Origin: Parvularcula sp964219355
GTDB taxonomy: Bacteria; Pseudomonadota; Alphaproteobacteria; Caulobacterales; Parvularculaceae
Assembly: GCA_964219355.1 (NCBI GenBank)
Contig: CAXPOZ010000004.1
Coordinates: forward strand, 186,001 to 250,000
Direction of reading: 5' to 3'
Length of the DNA stretch: 64,000 bases
Shown in pieces: positions 57,772 through 64,000 of this stretch. Positions within the stretch are counted from its first letter, which is position 1. Every line of letters starts with the position of its first letter. The translations under genes and the position numbers were made by a program. The notes under the pieces are model-generated. The model was given only the letters and a program-made list of their open reading frames with translations. It had not been told where the DNA came from and searched no databases.

Positions 57772-58097
57772 ACACGTCTCCCAAGGGTATCCTCGGCCTC
57801 AAAATCGGCCGTGGCCAAACGATTATAGAAGGACTCAGCGAGGCCAAATCCGCCCTGTTCGGTAATCTTTTCAGCCAGATGATCGAGCAGAAAGGTTGAG
57901 AAGGCGTCAGCAGTCTGCCCTTCTGCACCAAAAGCTTCAGCGAGACCTGCATATTGCAGCATCTGGCGGATGAAGACGCCCTCGAATTCCTGTGCTGATG
58001 CGCGCAATTGCGCTTCCCGCGCCTCGTCCACAACGGGCTCGGATGAGGACGCGGCCTGTGTCTGGGCAGCCGCCGAACTGGGGATAGAAGGAATCAT
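57768..58097 (-). CDS. Rod-binding protein (FlgJ N-terminal domain / CheL-like)
   Basis: 109 aa with the FlgJ N-terminal rod-binding domain only: LRASAQEFEGVFIRQMLQYAGL, then FSTFLLDHLAEKITEQGGFGLAESFYNRL. The C-terminal muramidase domain of enterobacterial FlgJ is absent, as is usual in alphaproteobacteria. It helps assemble the rod in the periplasm; a signal peptide is not evident, so export through the flagellar apparatus is assumed. Coupled by ATGA to the FlgN-like gene and divergent from fliK. Confidence 0.85.
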   Translation of the reverse strand: MIPSIPSSAAAQTQAASSSEPVVDEAREAQLRASAQEFEGVFIRQMLQYAGLAEAFGAEGQTADAFSTFLLDHLAEKITEQGGFGLAESFYNRLATADFEAEDTLGRRV

Positions 58098-58186
58098 TAA
58101 CTTCTTCTTCGGCCCGATCCGTAAATCATTAGTAAACCAACTCGGTCCATTGTGGTGATTCGGATATATAGAGACGGCTTCATCCT

Positions 58187-59470
58187 ATGATCGCTGACAC
58201 GCTTCTGGCCCTGACGTCATCTACCGCGAAAGTGGCTCCTACCGGCTTTTCGGGCAAGCCCTCCGGTGACGGAGAGACATTCGCCGGCCTCATCGATATC
58301 GACAGCGCCGATGTGAAAGAAAAGGCCGCCCTCCTCGGCATCGGCCTGAAACCCGTCCTGTCCAAGGAGCTGACGGAAAGACTGACCGCAACGCCGACGC
58401 TGACCGACCCCAAGCTTGCTGTTCAAAAGGTTGCGGGCAGTACGGATGCGGCAGATGTGGCACCTGACGTCGCCCTCCTCCTGACGACAGGCGAGGACAC
58501 GGCTCTTCTGAAAACGAACGATCTGCCGTCAGATAAATTCTTTGCGCCGCTCGATCGGGCCGCTGCAACACGCCTTGGCGCGTTGACCGGCCTTGCTGGC
58601 AAAGGCGCCAGCACGCCGCTTCAGGTCGCAACGGTCACACCGCCGCCAGTTACTCTCGCTCAAGCCAATGCCGCCCTCAAAGAACAGTCAACGCCTCTGC
58701 CCGTCCTGTCGGCCCCCAAGGCTGACATTCCCGAAGGCGCGATTGTTCTGACAGCGGAGTCCGGCCTGAAATCGGATACAGCGGATAGCAAAAAGCTTCT
58801 CGCCGACCTTCTGGCCGGAACCGCTAAGGCAGAAGCCGCCGCGAAGACTGAGCTGCCGACAGCTGTCAAAGCCGTCACCTCTGGCTGGCACAGCCTCGTC
58901 AGCCGCCTTGGTGATGCGGGCGCTGGCGCACGCGGATTATTCTCTCTTTCGACGCAAGGGCTGACGGGCACAGATGCCGCCACTCCTCTGATCGGGGATG
59001 CACGGTCTCCTTTCGGAAATAACGCCCTCACCTTCGTCAGCCGCGTTCAGGCAAGCCCGGCCAATCCTGCCCGGCCCGAAGCTTTCCAGCAGGTCGCTGA
59101 CGCCATCCGCTTACAGACGAGCGACAACCGCGTGATGCTGCGCCTTGATCCGCCTGATCTCGGCCGCGTCGGGATAGAGCTGTCCTTTGACAATCACCGT
59201 CTCGTCACCGCGGTGCTCACCGCTGATAGCCCCGACACAGCCACCCTCCTCCGCCGCTCGCTCGACAGCCTCCAGCGCGAACTTTCCGCCGCCGGATTTG
59301 ACGGCGTGAATATCGATTTTGCTGACGCCCAGACATCGGCAGAACAGGACGAGCTTGCCATCTGGGATCAAGACCTTGTCCTCGCGGAAACCATGCCCAT
59401 TGAATATGGGTTCGAACCGGCCGAACGAAGAAACATCATTTCCGATACTCACATTGATGCGAGATTTTAG
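58187..59470 (+). CDS. fliK: Flagellar hook-length control protein FliK-like
   Basis: 427 aa. The C-terminal Flg_hook domain (about residues 300-390) is clear: VADAIRLQTSDNRVMLRLDPPDLGRVGIELSFDNHRLVTAVLTADS, then LLRRSLDSLQRELSAAGFDGVNIDF. The N-terminal 280 residues are Ala/Thr/Leu-rich with little predicted fold, as in FliK rulers, and the C-terminus ends with an extra acidic tail. It interacts with FlhB to end hook growth. The SD before the ATG is weak. It lies 11 bases upstream of flgD. Confidence 0.88.
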   Translation: MIADTLLALTSSTAKVAPTGFSGKPSGDGETFAGLIDIDSADVKEKAALLGIGLKPVLSKELTERLTATPTLTDPKLAVQKVAGSTDAADVAPDVALLLTTGEDTALLKTNDLPSDKFFAPLDRAAATRLGALTGLAGKGASTPLQVATVTPPPVTLAQANAALKEQSTPLPVLSAPKADIPEGAIVLTAESGLKSDTADSKKLLADLLAGTAKAEAAAKTELPTAVKAVTSGWHSLVSRLGDAGAGARGLFSLSTQGLTGTDAATPLIGDARSPFGNNALTFVSRVQASPANPARPEAFQQVADAIRLQTSDNRVMLRLDPPDLGRVGIELSFDNHRLVTAVLTADSPDTATLLRRSLDSLQRELSAAGFDGVNIDFADAQTSAEQDELAIWDQDLVLAETMPIEYGFEPAERRNIISDTHIDARF

Positions 59471-59481
59471 GGACAGTCATC

Positions 59482-60096
59482 ATGCAGACAACTGATGCCA
59501 CCGCCGCCGCAGCAGCCGGAACACCGGCGACCAGCAGCACCGCAGCCTCTGCCGCTCTGTCCTCTGACTTTGACAGCTTCATTCGCCTCCTGACGACGCA
59601 GGTCACGAACCAGGATCCGCTGGAGCCTCTCGATTCCACTCAGTTCGTTGAGCAACTCGCGACATTCTCCGCGCTCGAACAACAGATCGCGACCAACGCG
59701 CATCTTGAATCGATCGCTTCGCTCCTTCAGGCCCAGCTAGGACAGGGCGGTGAGCTATTGGGCAAGACGATCCTTGCCCCATCGATTACAGCTGAAGGCC
59801 CGTTTGACAATCTCACGATTGCCGCGCCGGGCGTTGAGGAAGGCGCACTTGTCGTGCGCAACAGTGCTGGCGATGAAGTCTATCGCGGGCCAGTTGGTGA
59901 CGAATGGACGTGGAATGGCCGAAATGCCGATGGCGATGCCGTCGGCCTCGACTTCTACACCTTCGAGATCGAAACGCCTTCAGGCAGCGTGACCGCTGGC
60001 GCGATTGGCGAAGTTGACCGGATCGTCACCACGAATGAAGGACAGGTCGTCGGTCTCGGCGATGGTGTCCTCGCCTCCAACTACACAGTCCTCTAA
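59482..60096 (+). CDS. flgD: Flagellar hook capping protein FlgD
   Basis: 204 aa scaffold that caps the growing hook. The N-terminal signature is FDSFIRLLTTQVTNQDPLEPLDSTQFVEQLATFSALEQQI (about residues 30-70). The C-terminal part has FlgD Ig-like and tudor-like strands (WTWNGRNADGDAVGLDFYTFEI). The first 28 residues are an Ala/Thr-rich stretch, usual for exported flagellar proteins. AGGGA lies about ten bases upstream of the ATG. It converges with fliL twelve bases away. Confidence 0.94.
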   Translation: MQTTDATAAAAAGTPATSSTAASAALSSDFDSFIRLLTTQVTNQDPLEPLDSTQFVEQLATFSALEQQIATNAHLESIASLLQAQLGQGGELLGKTILAPSITAEGPFDNLTIAAPGVEEGALVVRNSAGDEVYRGPVGDEWTWNGRNADGDAVGLDFYTFEIETPSGSVTAGAIGEVDRIVTTNEGQVVGLGDGVLASNYTVL

Positions 60097-60108
60097 AGGA
60101 ATGTCCGG

Positions 60109-60651
60109 TTACTGATCCTGCCGTGCAAAGTCGACGAGCAGGATCGACCTGACGCTTTCATCAATGCTGTATTTGGCCGTCTCAAGCAGGCGTTGCTGGA
60201 TCTCGCTATAGACATCAGGGTCGGTGATATCCTGATTGAAAAGCCCCTCATGGGACATGGCGAGAAGCGATTTCATGAATGCATCGCGGATATTCGGCTC
60301 CCGCTGCTGAGCGGAGTCGATATTCACTTCATCCATCTCAACACTGACATTGAGAAGAACCAGCGCCTGCACCCGGTCCGTGCCGACAACAGGCACGATG
60401 AAGTTCCGGCGGAAGTTGAAATAGCCGACACCGTCCGTATCCGCTTCGCCATGGACTTGCTTGACGCTGCCATGGCCGCCACCGCCGCCATGTCCGCCTC
60501 CATGGTCACCACCACCCCCATGGCCGCCGCCGCCTTCTCCATGCTCTGCAGCCGGCACAGCGGCCGGACCGCCCTTTAGGGTCATGGCAGCAAAGCCTGC
60601 GCCGCCAACGGCAACGAGGGTAATGACGATAGGAAGGATCTTGTTCAGCAT
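60109..60651 (-). CDS. fliL: Flagellar basal body-associated protein FliL with a Gly/His-rich linker
   Basis: 180 aa inner-membrane protein that supports stator function. Membrane helix about residues 6-25. Then comes a striking Gly/His linker (about residues 36-62; H37, H44, H50, H54, H60) before the periplasmic FliL domain (VGYFNFRRNFIVPVVG, VSVEMDEVNIDSAQQREPNIRDAFMKSLL, ETAKYSIDESVRSILLVDF). The linker is longer and more His-rich than in the FliL proteins I know. Its ATG overlaps the flgH stop (TGATG), the end of the motA-flgFGAH-fliL operon. Confidence 0.9.
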   Translation of the reverse strand: MLNKILPIVITLVAVGGAGFAAMTLKGGPAAVPAAEHGEGGGGHGGGGDHGGGHGGGGGHGSVKQVHGEADTDGVGYFNFRRNFIVPVVGTDRVQALVLLNVSVEMDEVNIDSAQQREPNIRDAFMKSLLAMSHEGLFNQDITDPDVYSEIQQRLLETAKYSIDESVRSILLVDFARQDQ

Positions 60652-61346
60652 CAGAATGGTACCAGAATATCGAGAAGCTGGCTGCCCCAGCGGGGTTTTG
60701 TCGTCGCCGTTACCTGGCCCCGGCCGGTATAGACGATGTCCGCTGCAGCAATCTTCTCGTGGGTGATCGTATTGTCCCGGGTTATGTCTTCAGGACGGAC
60801 GATACCATGAAGTCGTAAATCCCTTATTTCATGGTTCACCCTGATGCGCTGGGTACCAAGAATGACGAGATGCCCGTTCGGGCGCTGCTCAATCACCTCT
60901 GCGGCAAGCTGCAACGTGATGCGCTCCTGCCGACGCACAGAGCCATCACCGGAGAGATCGGCTGAACGCGAAAGATCAACGCCGGGCGTTAAGCTTGAGC
61001 CGCCCGGCAGTGTGTTCGCTGCCCATTCAGGCACCCCGAACAGCGCATTGGCGTTGAAATTCTCATTACTCGTCCGTGTCCGCTCGAGCGAGTTCTGCAT
61101 CTCGGCGATTTCATCCACAGAGACGATGACGGTCAGGATATCCCCGACATTCCGCGCCCGGCGATTGCCGAACAGAGATTGCGGCTCCTGGTTCCAGAGT
61201 GACGCCGTTTGCGGACGCGCCATTTCAACAGGGGTGAACTGAGCGTTCGGCTGGATCGGCTCCTGAACCGGGATCTCCTGAATCGAGTTCGAGGCACAGG
61301 CTGAAAGTACGGCGCCGATAGATGCGATGAGCAGAAGACGGATCAT
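60651..61346 (-). CDS. flgH: Flagellar L-ring lipoprotein FlgH
   Basis: 231 aa outer-membrane L-ring subunit. Lipoprotein signal MIRLLLIASIGAVLSAC with the lipobox Cys at 17. The conserved ring domain is seen in SLFGNRRARNVGDILTVIVSVDEIAEMQNSLERTR and the C-terminal LVILGTQRIRVNHEIRDLRLHGIVRPEDITRDNTI, IVYTGRGQVTATTKPRWGSQLLDILVPF. Its start overlaps flgA by four bases (ATGA) and its stop overlaps fliL (TGATG). Confidence 0.95.
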   Translation of the reverse strand: MIRLLLIASIGAVLSACASNSIQEIPVQEPIQPNAQFTPVEMARPQTASLWNQEPQSLFGNRRARNVGDILTVIVSVDEIAEMQNSLERTRTSNENFNANALFGVPEWAANTLPGGSSLTPGVDLSRSADLSGDGSVRRQERITLQLAAEVIEQRPNGHLVILGTQRIRVNHEIRDLRLHGIVRPEDITRDNTITHEKIAAADIVYTGRGQVTATTKPRWGSQLLDILVPF

Positions 61347-61720
61347 AAGGTCACCTGCACTGTTCCTGGACCGGTGATGATGGCCGTCACGGTGCGGCGG
61401 CTCTCCAGATTCATCACAAGGATCTCATCGCCTGCCGCGCCAGTCCCCAGCGCGCGCCCTTTAGTCTCGATCGTCAGGGGACCTTTTTTTGCGATGATGC
61501 GAACGATCCCGTTGCGATCAACGAGATCTGCTTCCTTCGTGTCAGTATAAGAAAGGACACGGCCCTCAAAGACCGTCCTTGTCATCTGCCGACCGATAAA
61601 AGGATCCGTGTCCGAAGCTGCACCGGAAACATGTATGGGCTCAATAACGGTCCCCGCCGGCAATCTGGTCTGGGCGGTGACATCACCTGTGAGAAACAGA
61701 GCGGCGAGAAGCGAAATCAT
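61343..61720 (-). CDS. flgA: Flagellar P-ring chaperone FlgA (short form)
   Basis: 125 aa, short next to FlgA proteins of about 220 aa; only the SAF/ChapFlgA part is present after a signal peptide (MISLLAALFLTGDVTAQ). Core motifs: TRTVFEGRVLSYTDTKEADLVDRNGIVRII and the C-terminal ALGTGAAGDEILVMNLESRRTVTAIITGPGTV. FlgA helps FlgI assemble in the periplasm. It overlaps flgG and flgH by four bases each. Short forms are usual in alphaproteobacteria. Confidence 0.87.
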   Translation of the reverse strand: MISLLAALFLTGDVTAQTRLPAGTVIEPIHVSGAASDTDPFIGRQMTRTVFEGRVLSYTDTKEADLVDRNGIVRIIAKKGPLTIETKGRALGTGAAGDEILVMNLESRRTVTAIITGPGTVQVTL

Positions 61721-62502
61721 CTTATCCTCGTTGCAGCAGAGTACATTTCATCCGCAGCCGACAGAACTTTCGAATTAAGCTCATAGCCGCGCTGCGCTTC
61801 GATCAGGTCAGCGATCTCAGCGACGACATCAACGCCAGAATCTTCAAGATAGCCCTGATTGAGAAGGCCAAGGCCATCCTGTCCGGGTTGGCCCTGTTGC
61901 GGGTTCCCCGACGCGGTCGTCTCACGGAAAAGGTTGTCCCCCAGCGCCTCAAGGCCCTTGGGGTTCACAAAAGAGGTGAGCGTCAGATTGCCGATCGACT
62001 GACCTCCGACAACATCATCAAAATAGGCGAAGACTTCGCCATCAGCGCTGATCGAGACCGAACGGGCATCTGCCGGCACCGTGATACCGTCCGCCAGCGG
62101 AAAGCCGAGCGGGGTCACCATCTGGCCATTGGGATCAACTTCAAACTTGCCGTCACGCGTAAAGGCTGGCTCACCATTGGGCAGCGTGACCTCGAAAAAG
62201 CCGTTCCCTTCGATTGCGACATCAAGGTCGTTCCCGGTCGGAATGATCGTCCCCTGCCCGAACTGCATGGTGATGGCTGAGGTCTTCACGCCGAGGCCGA
62301 GCTGCACACCCGTCGGTACGATCGTGCCGGTCGTTGAGGAAATCGCGCCCGGATTGACGTCCTGACGGTAGAGAAGATCAGCAAAGACAGCCTGGCGCGG
62401 CGCATAGGCCGTGGTCGACATGTTCGCGATGTTGTTCGCGATCACATCAACCCGCGTCTGTTGGGCGGCCATACCGGTTGCGGCTGTTCTGAGTGCGTCC
62501 AT
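61717..62502 (-). CDS. flgG: Flagellar distal rod protein FlgG
   Basis: 261 aa, the normal FlgG length. The N-terminal rod motif is MDALRTAATGMAAQQTRVDVIANNIANMSTTAYAPRQAVFADLLY. The FlgG-type central part (DLDVAIEGNGFFEVTLPNGEPAFTRDGKFEVDPNGQMVTPLGFPL) and C-terminus (YLEDSGVDVVAEIADLIEAQRGYELNSKVLSAADEMYSAATRI) are complete. It starts six bases after flgF ends and overlaps flgA by four bases. Confidence 0.96.
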   Translation of the reverse strand: MDALRTAATGMAAQQTRVDVIANNIANMSTTAYAPRQAVFADLLYRQDVNPGAISSTTGTIVPTGVQLGLGVKTSAITMQFGQGTIIPTGNDLDVAIEGNGFFEVTLPNGEPAFTRDGKFEVDPNGQMVTPLGFPLADGITVPADARSVSISADGEVFAYFDDVVGGQSIGNLTLTSFVNPKGLEALGDNLFRETTASGNPQQGQPGQDGLGLLNQGYLEDSGVDVVAEIADLIEAQRGYELNSKVLSAADEMYSAATRIR

Positions 62503-62508
62503 TCCCTA

Positions 62509-63225
62509 TTACCCCTGCTGCCTGATCGCATTGATCAGTTTTTCCAGACGCTCATTCTCCTGCTGAACGGCGTTCTGTCCGGCTTCAAACTGCCTTTGGG
62601 CCTCAATGAGGCGAGCAAATTCCAGAACCGGATTGACGTTAGACTGTTCGATTGATCCTTGCACGATGGTCGGCTCTTCAATTGCCGTCGTCCCTTCGTC
62701 GCTGATCCACAGGTTAAAGCCTGCGCGGCGCATTTCGCCATTCGGCGTAAAGGCGCCGACCTGCCCGAAGATCTCGCCATTCACCGAAAGCGTGCCGTCC
62801 GACGCGATCGCGATATTGGTCGCATCAAGTGGCAGAGCAATCTCACCGCCGCCATTATCCGTCAGCGGAAAACCATTGGGATCGACAACCGTGCCTTCGG
62901 GGTTGAGCAGGAACACACCAGCCCGTGTCAGGCGCTCGCCTTCCGGAGTCAGCACCTTGAAAAACCCTTCTCCTGACAGTGCAAGGTCAAACGTGCCGCC
63001 AGTCTTACGCAAGACACCTGGAGTGAAATCAATCGACCGCGCCGTCAGGTGCCCCATCGACAGGCTGGGATTCCCCTCGCCCGCCGCCTTCACATATTCA
63101 GAGAAAATGACGCCTTCGGACTTATAGCCGGGCGTCGAGGCATTCGCGATATTATTTGCAATGATCTGCGCGGTCTCGAGCAAGCCCGATTGGCGCGAGA
63201 GCATTGGTATTGAGGCATCACTCAT
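62509..63225 (-). CDS. flgF: Flagellar proximal rod protein FlgF
   Basis: 238 aa rod subunit. The rod signature NNIANASTPGYKSEGVIFSEY is at residues 24-44. FDLALSGEGFFKVLTPEGERLTRAGVFLLNPEG and the C-terminal NPVLEFARLIEAQRQFEAGQNAVQ identify FlgF rather than FlgG. Its ATG overlaps the motA stop by four bases (ATGA). Confidence 0.93.
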   Translation of the reverse strand: MSDASIPMLSRQSGLLETAQIIANNIANASTPGYKSEGVIFSEYVKAAGEGNPSLSMGHLTARSIDFTPGVLRKTGGTFDLALSGEGFFKVLTPEGERLTRAGVFLLNPEGTVVDPNGFPLTDNGGGEIALPLDATNIAIASDGTLSVNGEIFGQVGAFTPNGEMRRAGFNLWISDEGTTAIEEPTIVQGSIEQSNVNPVLEFARLIEAQRQFEAGQNAVQQENERLEKLINAIRQQG

Positions 63226-64000
63226 GCCGCACTCCTCAGCGCCTGTTCGAGATCATTAAAGCTCGGCCGCATCGCAGTCGGGACGTGCCGGCGGCCCACT
63301 TCGACGCAGATATTGGGCGCATGCTTGTGAAGACTGGAAACCAGCACCTCACGGATCAATTCATAGAAGGCATGCTCTTCTTCGCGGACGGCTTCAATCC
63401 TTGTTCCAAGCGGTCCGAAGACGGAATAGGCAAGAAACACCCCGAGGAACGTACCGACCAGCGCGCCGCCAATCATTTTCCCCAGAATTTCCGGCGGCTT
63501 GTCGATCGACGCCATTGTCTTGATAACGCCGAGAACGGCCGCAACAATGCCGAGCGCCGGCAACGCGTCGGCGATCGCGTTGACCGCATGCGCCCCATGC
63601 AGGCGTTCTTCCTTCATCGCTTCAAGCTGCTTTTCGAGAAGCTCCTCGACCTGATGAACATCATCGAAGTTCATCATCATGGAGCGGATCGTATCGCAGA
63701 GAATGTCGACAGCCGCCTTGTCATTCTGGATACGCGGGAACTTGGCAAACATCGCCGAGTTCATGGGATCCTCAATGTGGGTTTCTATGTCGACCGGACT
63801 CTCTCTCAGCATCATGATCATCTCATGCATGAGACATAAGAGATCCTGATAGTCCTGCTTCTTCCATTTCGGACCGGCAAGCGCTGCCCCGAAGTCTCCC
63901 ATAGTATGCTTGATCCGGCTCATGTCGTTGCCGACGAGGAAAGCGCCAATTGCAGCGCCGCCGATCATCATCATCTCATATGGGAGGGAGTGCAGGATAA
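63222..64000 (-). CDS. motA: Flagellar motor stator protein MotA (N-terminus beyond the window)
   Basis: Proton-conducting stator subunit, about 260 residues in view of a usual 285-290. The frame is open through base 64000: codons before the ATG at 63974 read ILHSLPYE, matching the family sequence just before MMMIGGAAIGAFLVGN, so the true start is upstream and outside the window. The large cytoplasmic loop (YQDLLCLMHEMIMMLRESPVDIETHIEDP) and the last two membrane helices (ADALPALGIVAAVLGVIKTMA; GALVGTFLGVFLAYSVFGPLG) are intact. It is the visible head of the motA-flgF-flgG-flgA-flgH-fliL operon. Confidence 0.95.
   Translation of the reverse strand, partial: ILHSLPYEMMMIGGAAIGAFLVGNDMSRIKHTMGDFGAALAGPKWKKQDYQDLLCLMHEMIMMLRESPVDIETHIEDPMNSAMFAKFPRIQNDKAAVDILCDTIRSMMMNFDDVHQVEELLEKQLEAMKEERLHGAHAVNAIADALPALGIVAAVLGVIKTMASIDKPPEILGKMIGGALVGTFLGVFLAYSVFGPLGTRIEAVREEEHAFYELIREVLVSSLHKHAPNICVEVGRRHVPTAMRPSFNDLEQALRSAA

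Noticed and set aside
1..64000. CRISPR arrays, prophage or complete insertion sequences
   Set aside because: No regularly spaced repeats, no integrase or transposase reading frames and no flanking target duplications were seen on either strand.

Overview
The window reads as a chromosomal segment of an aerobic, flagellated alphaproteobacterium with high-GC coding sequence. The lineage evidence is a popZ gene, the FlbT/FlaF pair beside a flagellin, a short prolyl-tRNA synthetase, a MarR-type regulator beside hemB, a ubiquinol-cytochrome c chaperone beside a YceD/DUF177 gene, and CtrA-type TTAA-N7-TTAA boxes. Together these suggest a Caulobacterales/Parvularculales-like organism; I cannot name a genus. 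There are no rRNA genes, CRISPR arrays, prophages or intact insertion sequences.

Layout. 1-13.8 kb is housekeeping: 5'-truncated carB, greA, an M3 lipoprotein peptidase, yceD/DUF177 with the cytochrome bc1 chaperone, bamE, DUF2852, a COQ10/RatA-like START protein, a serine hydrolase, a PHA-system protein, a VOC protein, trxB, surE, a small membrane protein and serS. 13.9-24.4 kb holds a coupled DUF482-DUF2007-HIT-SDR set, a MarR regulator with hemB, a flavin reductase, an SLC13-type transporter, Bpt, and an SDR/MaoC pair for a beta-oxidation-like hydratase/dehydrogenase step. 24.4-28.3 kb holds clpX, clpP, popZ, a Pcm-like methyltransferase and tRNA-Cys. 28.6-34.6 kb is a translationally coupled tripartite RND efflux operon, followed by a CtrA-type box, a strong terminator, tRNA-Asn and dodecin.

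35-39.8 kb is more accessory: an unrecognised lipoprotein, about 520 bp without a convincing gene, a TonB-dependent siderophore receptor broken by a one-base frameshift, and a PKHD-type dioxygenase. 39.8-44.0 kb has rfbBDA (dTDP-sugar synthesis, no rfbC in view) and proS. 44.1-49.7 kb holds an unusual small gene and a TetR / MMPL-type RND exporter / LolA-like protein / outer-membrane protein cluster with a perfect 18-bp palindrome before the exporter.

49.8-64 kb is flagellar. On the minus strand run flgB-flgC-fliE-fliQ-flhA-fliR-flhB behind a CtrA-type box, then flagellin-flaF-flbT, then a rod-binding/FlgN-like pair. fliK and flgD are on the plus strand. A tightly overlapping motA-flgF-flgG-flgA-flgH-fliL operon closes the window, with motA cut by the window edge. 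Most starts were chosen by family N-termini, signal peptides and visible Shine-Dalgarno sequences; many operons show ATGA/TGATG overlaps, implying translational coupling.
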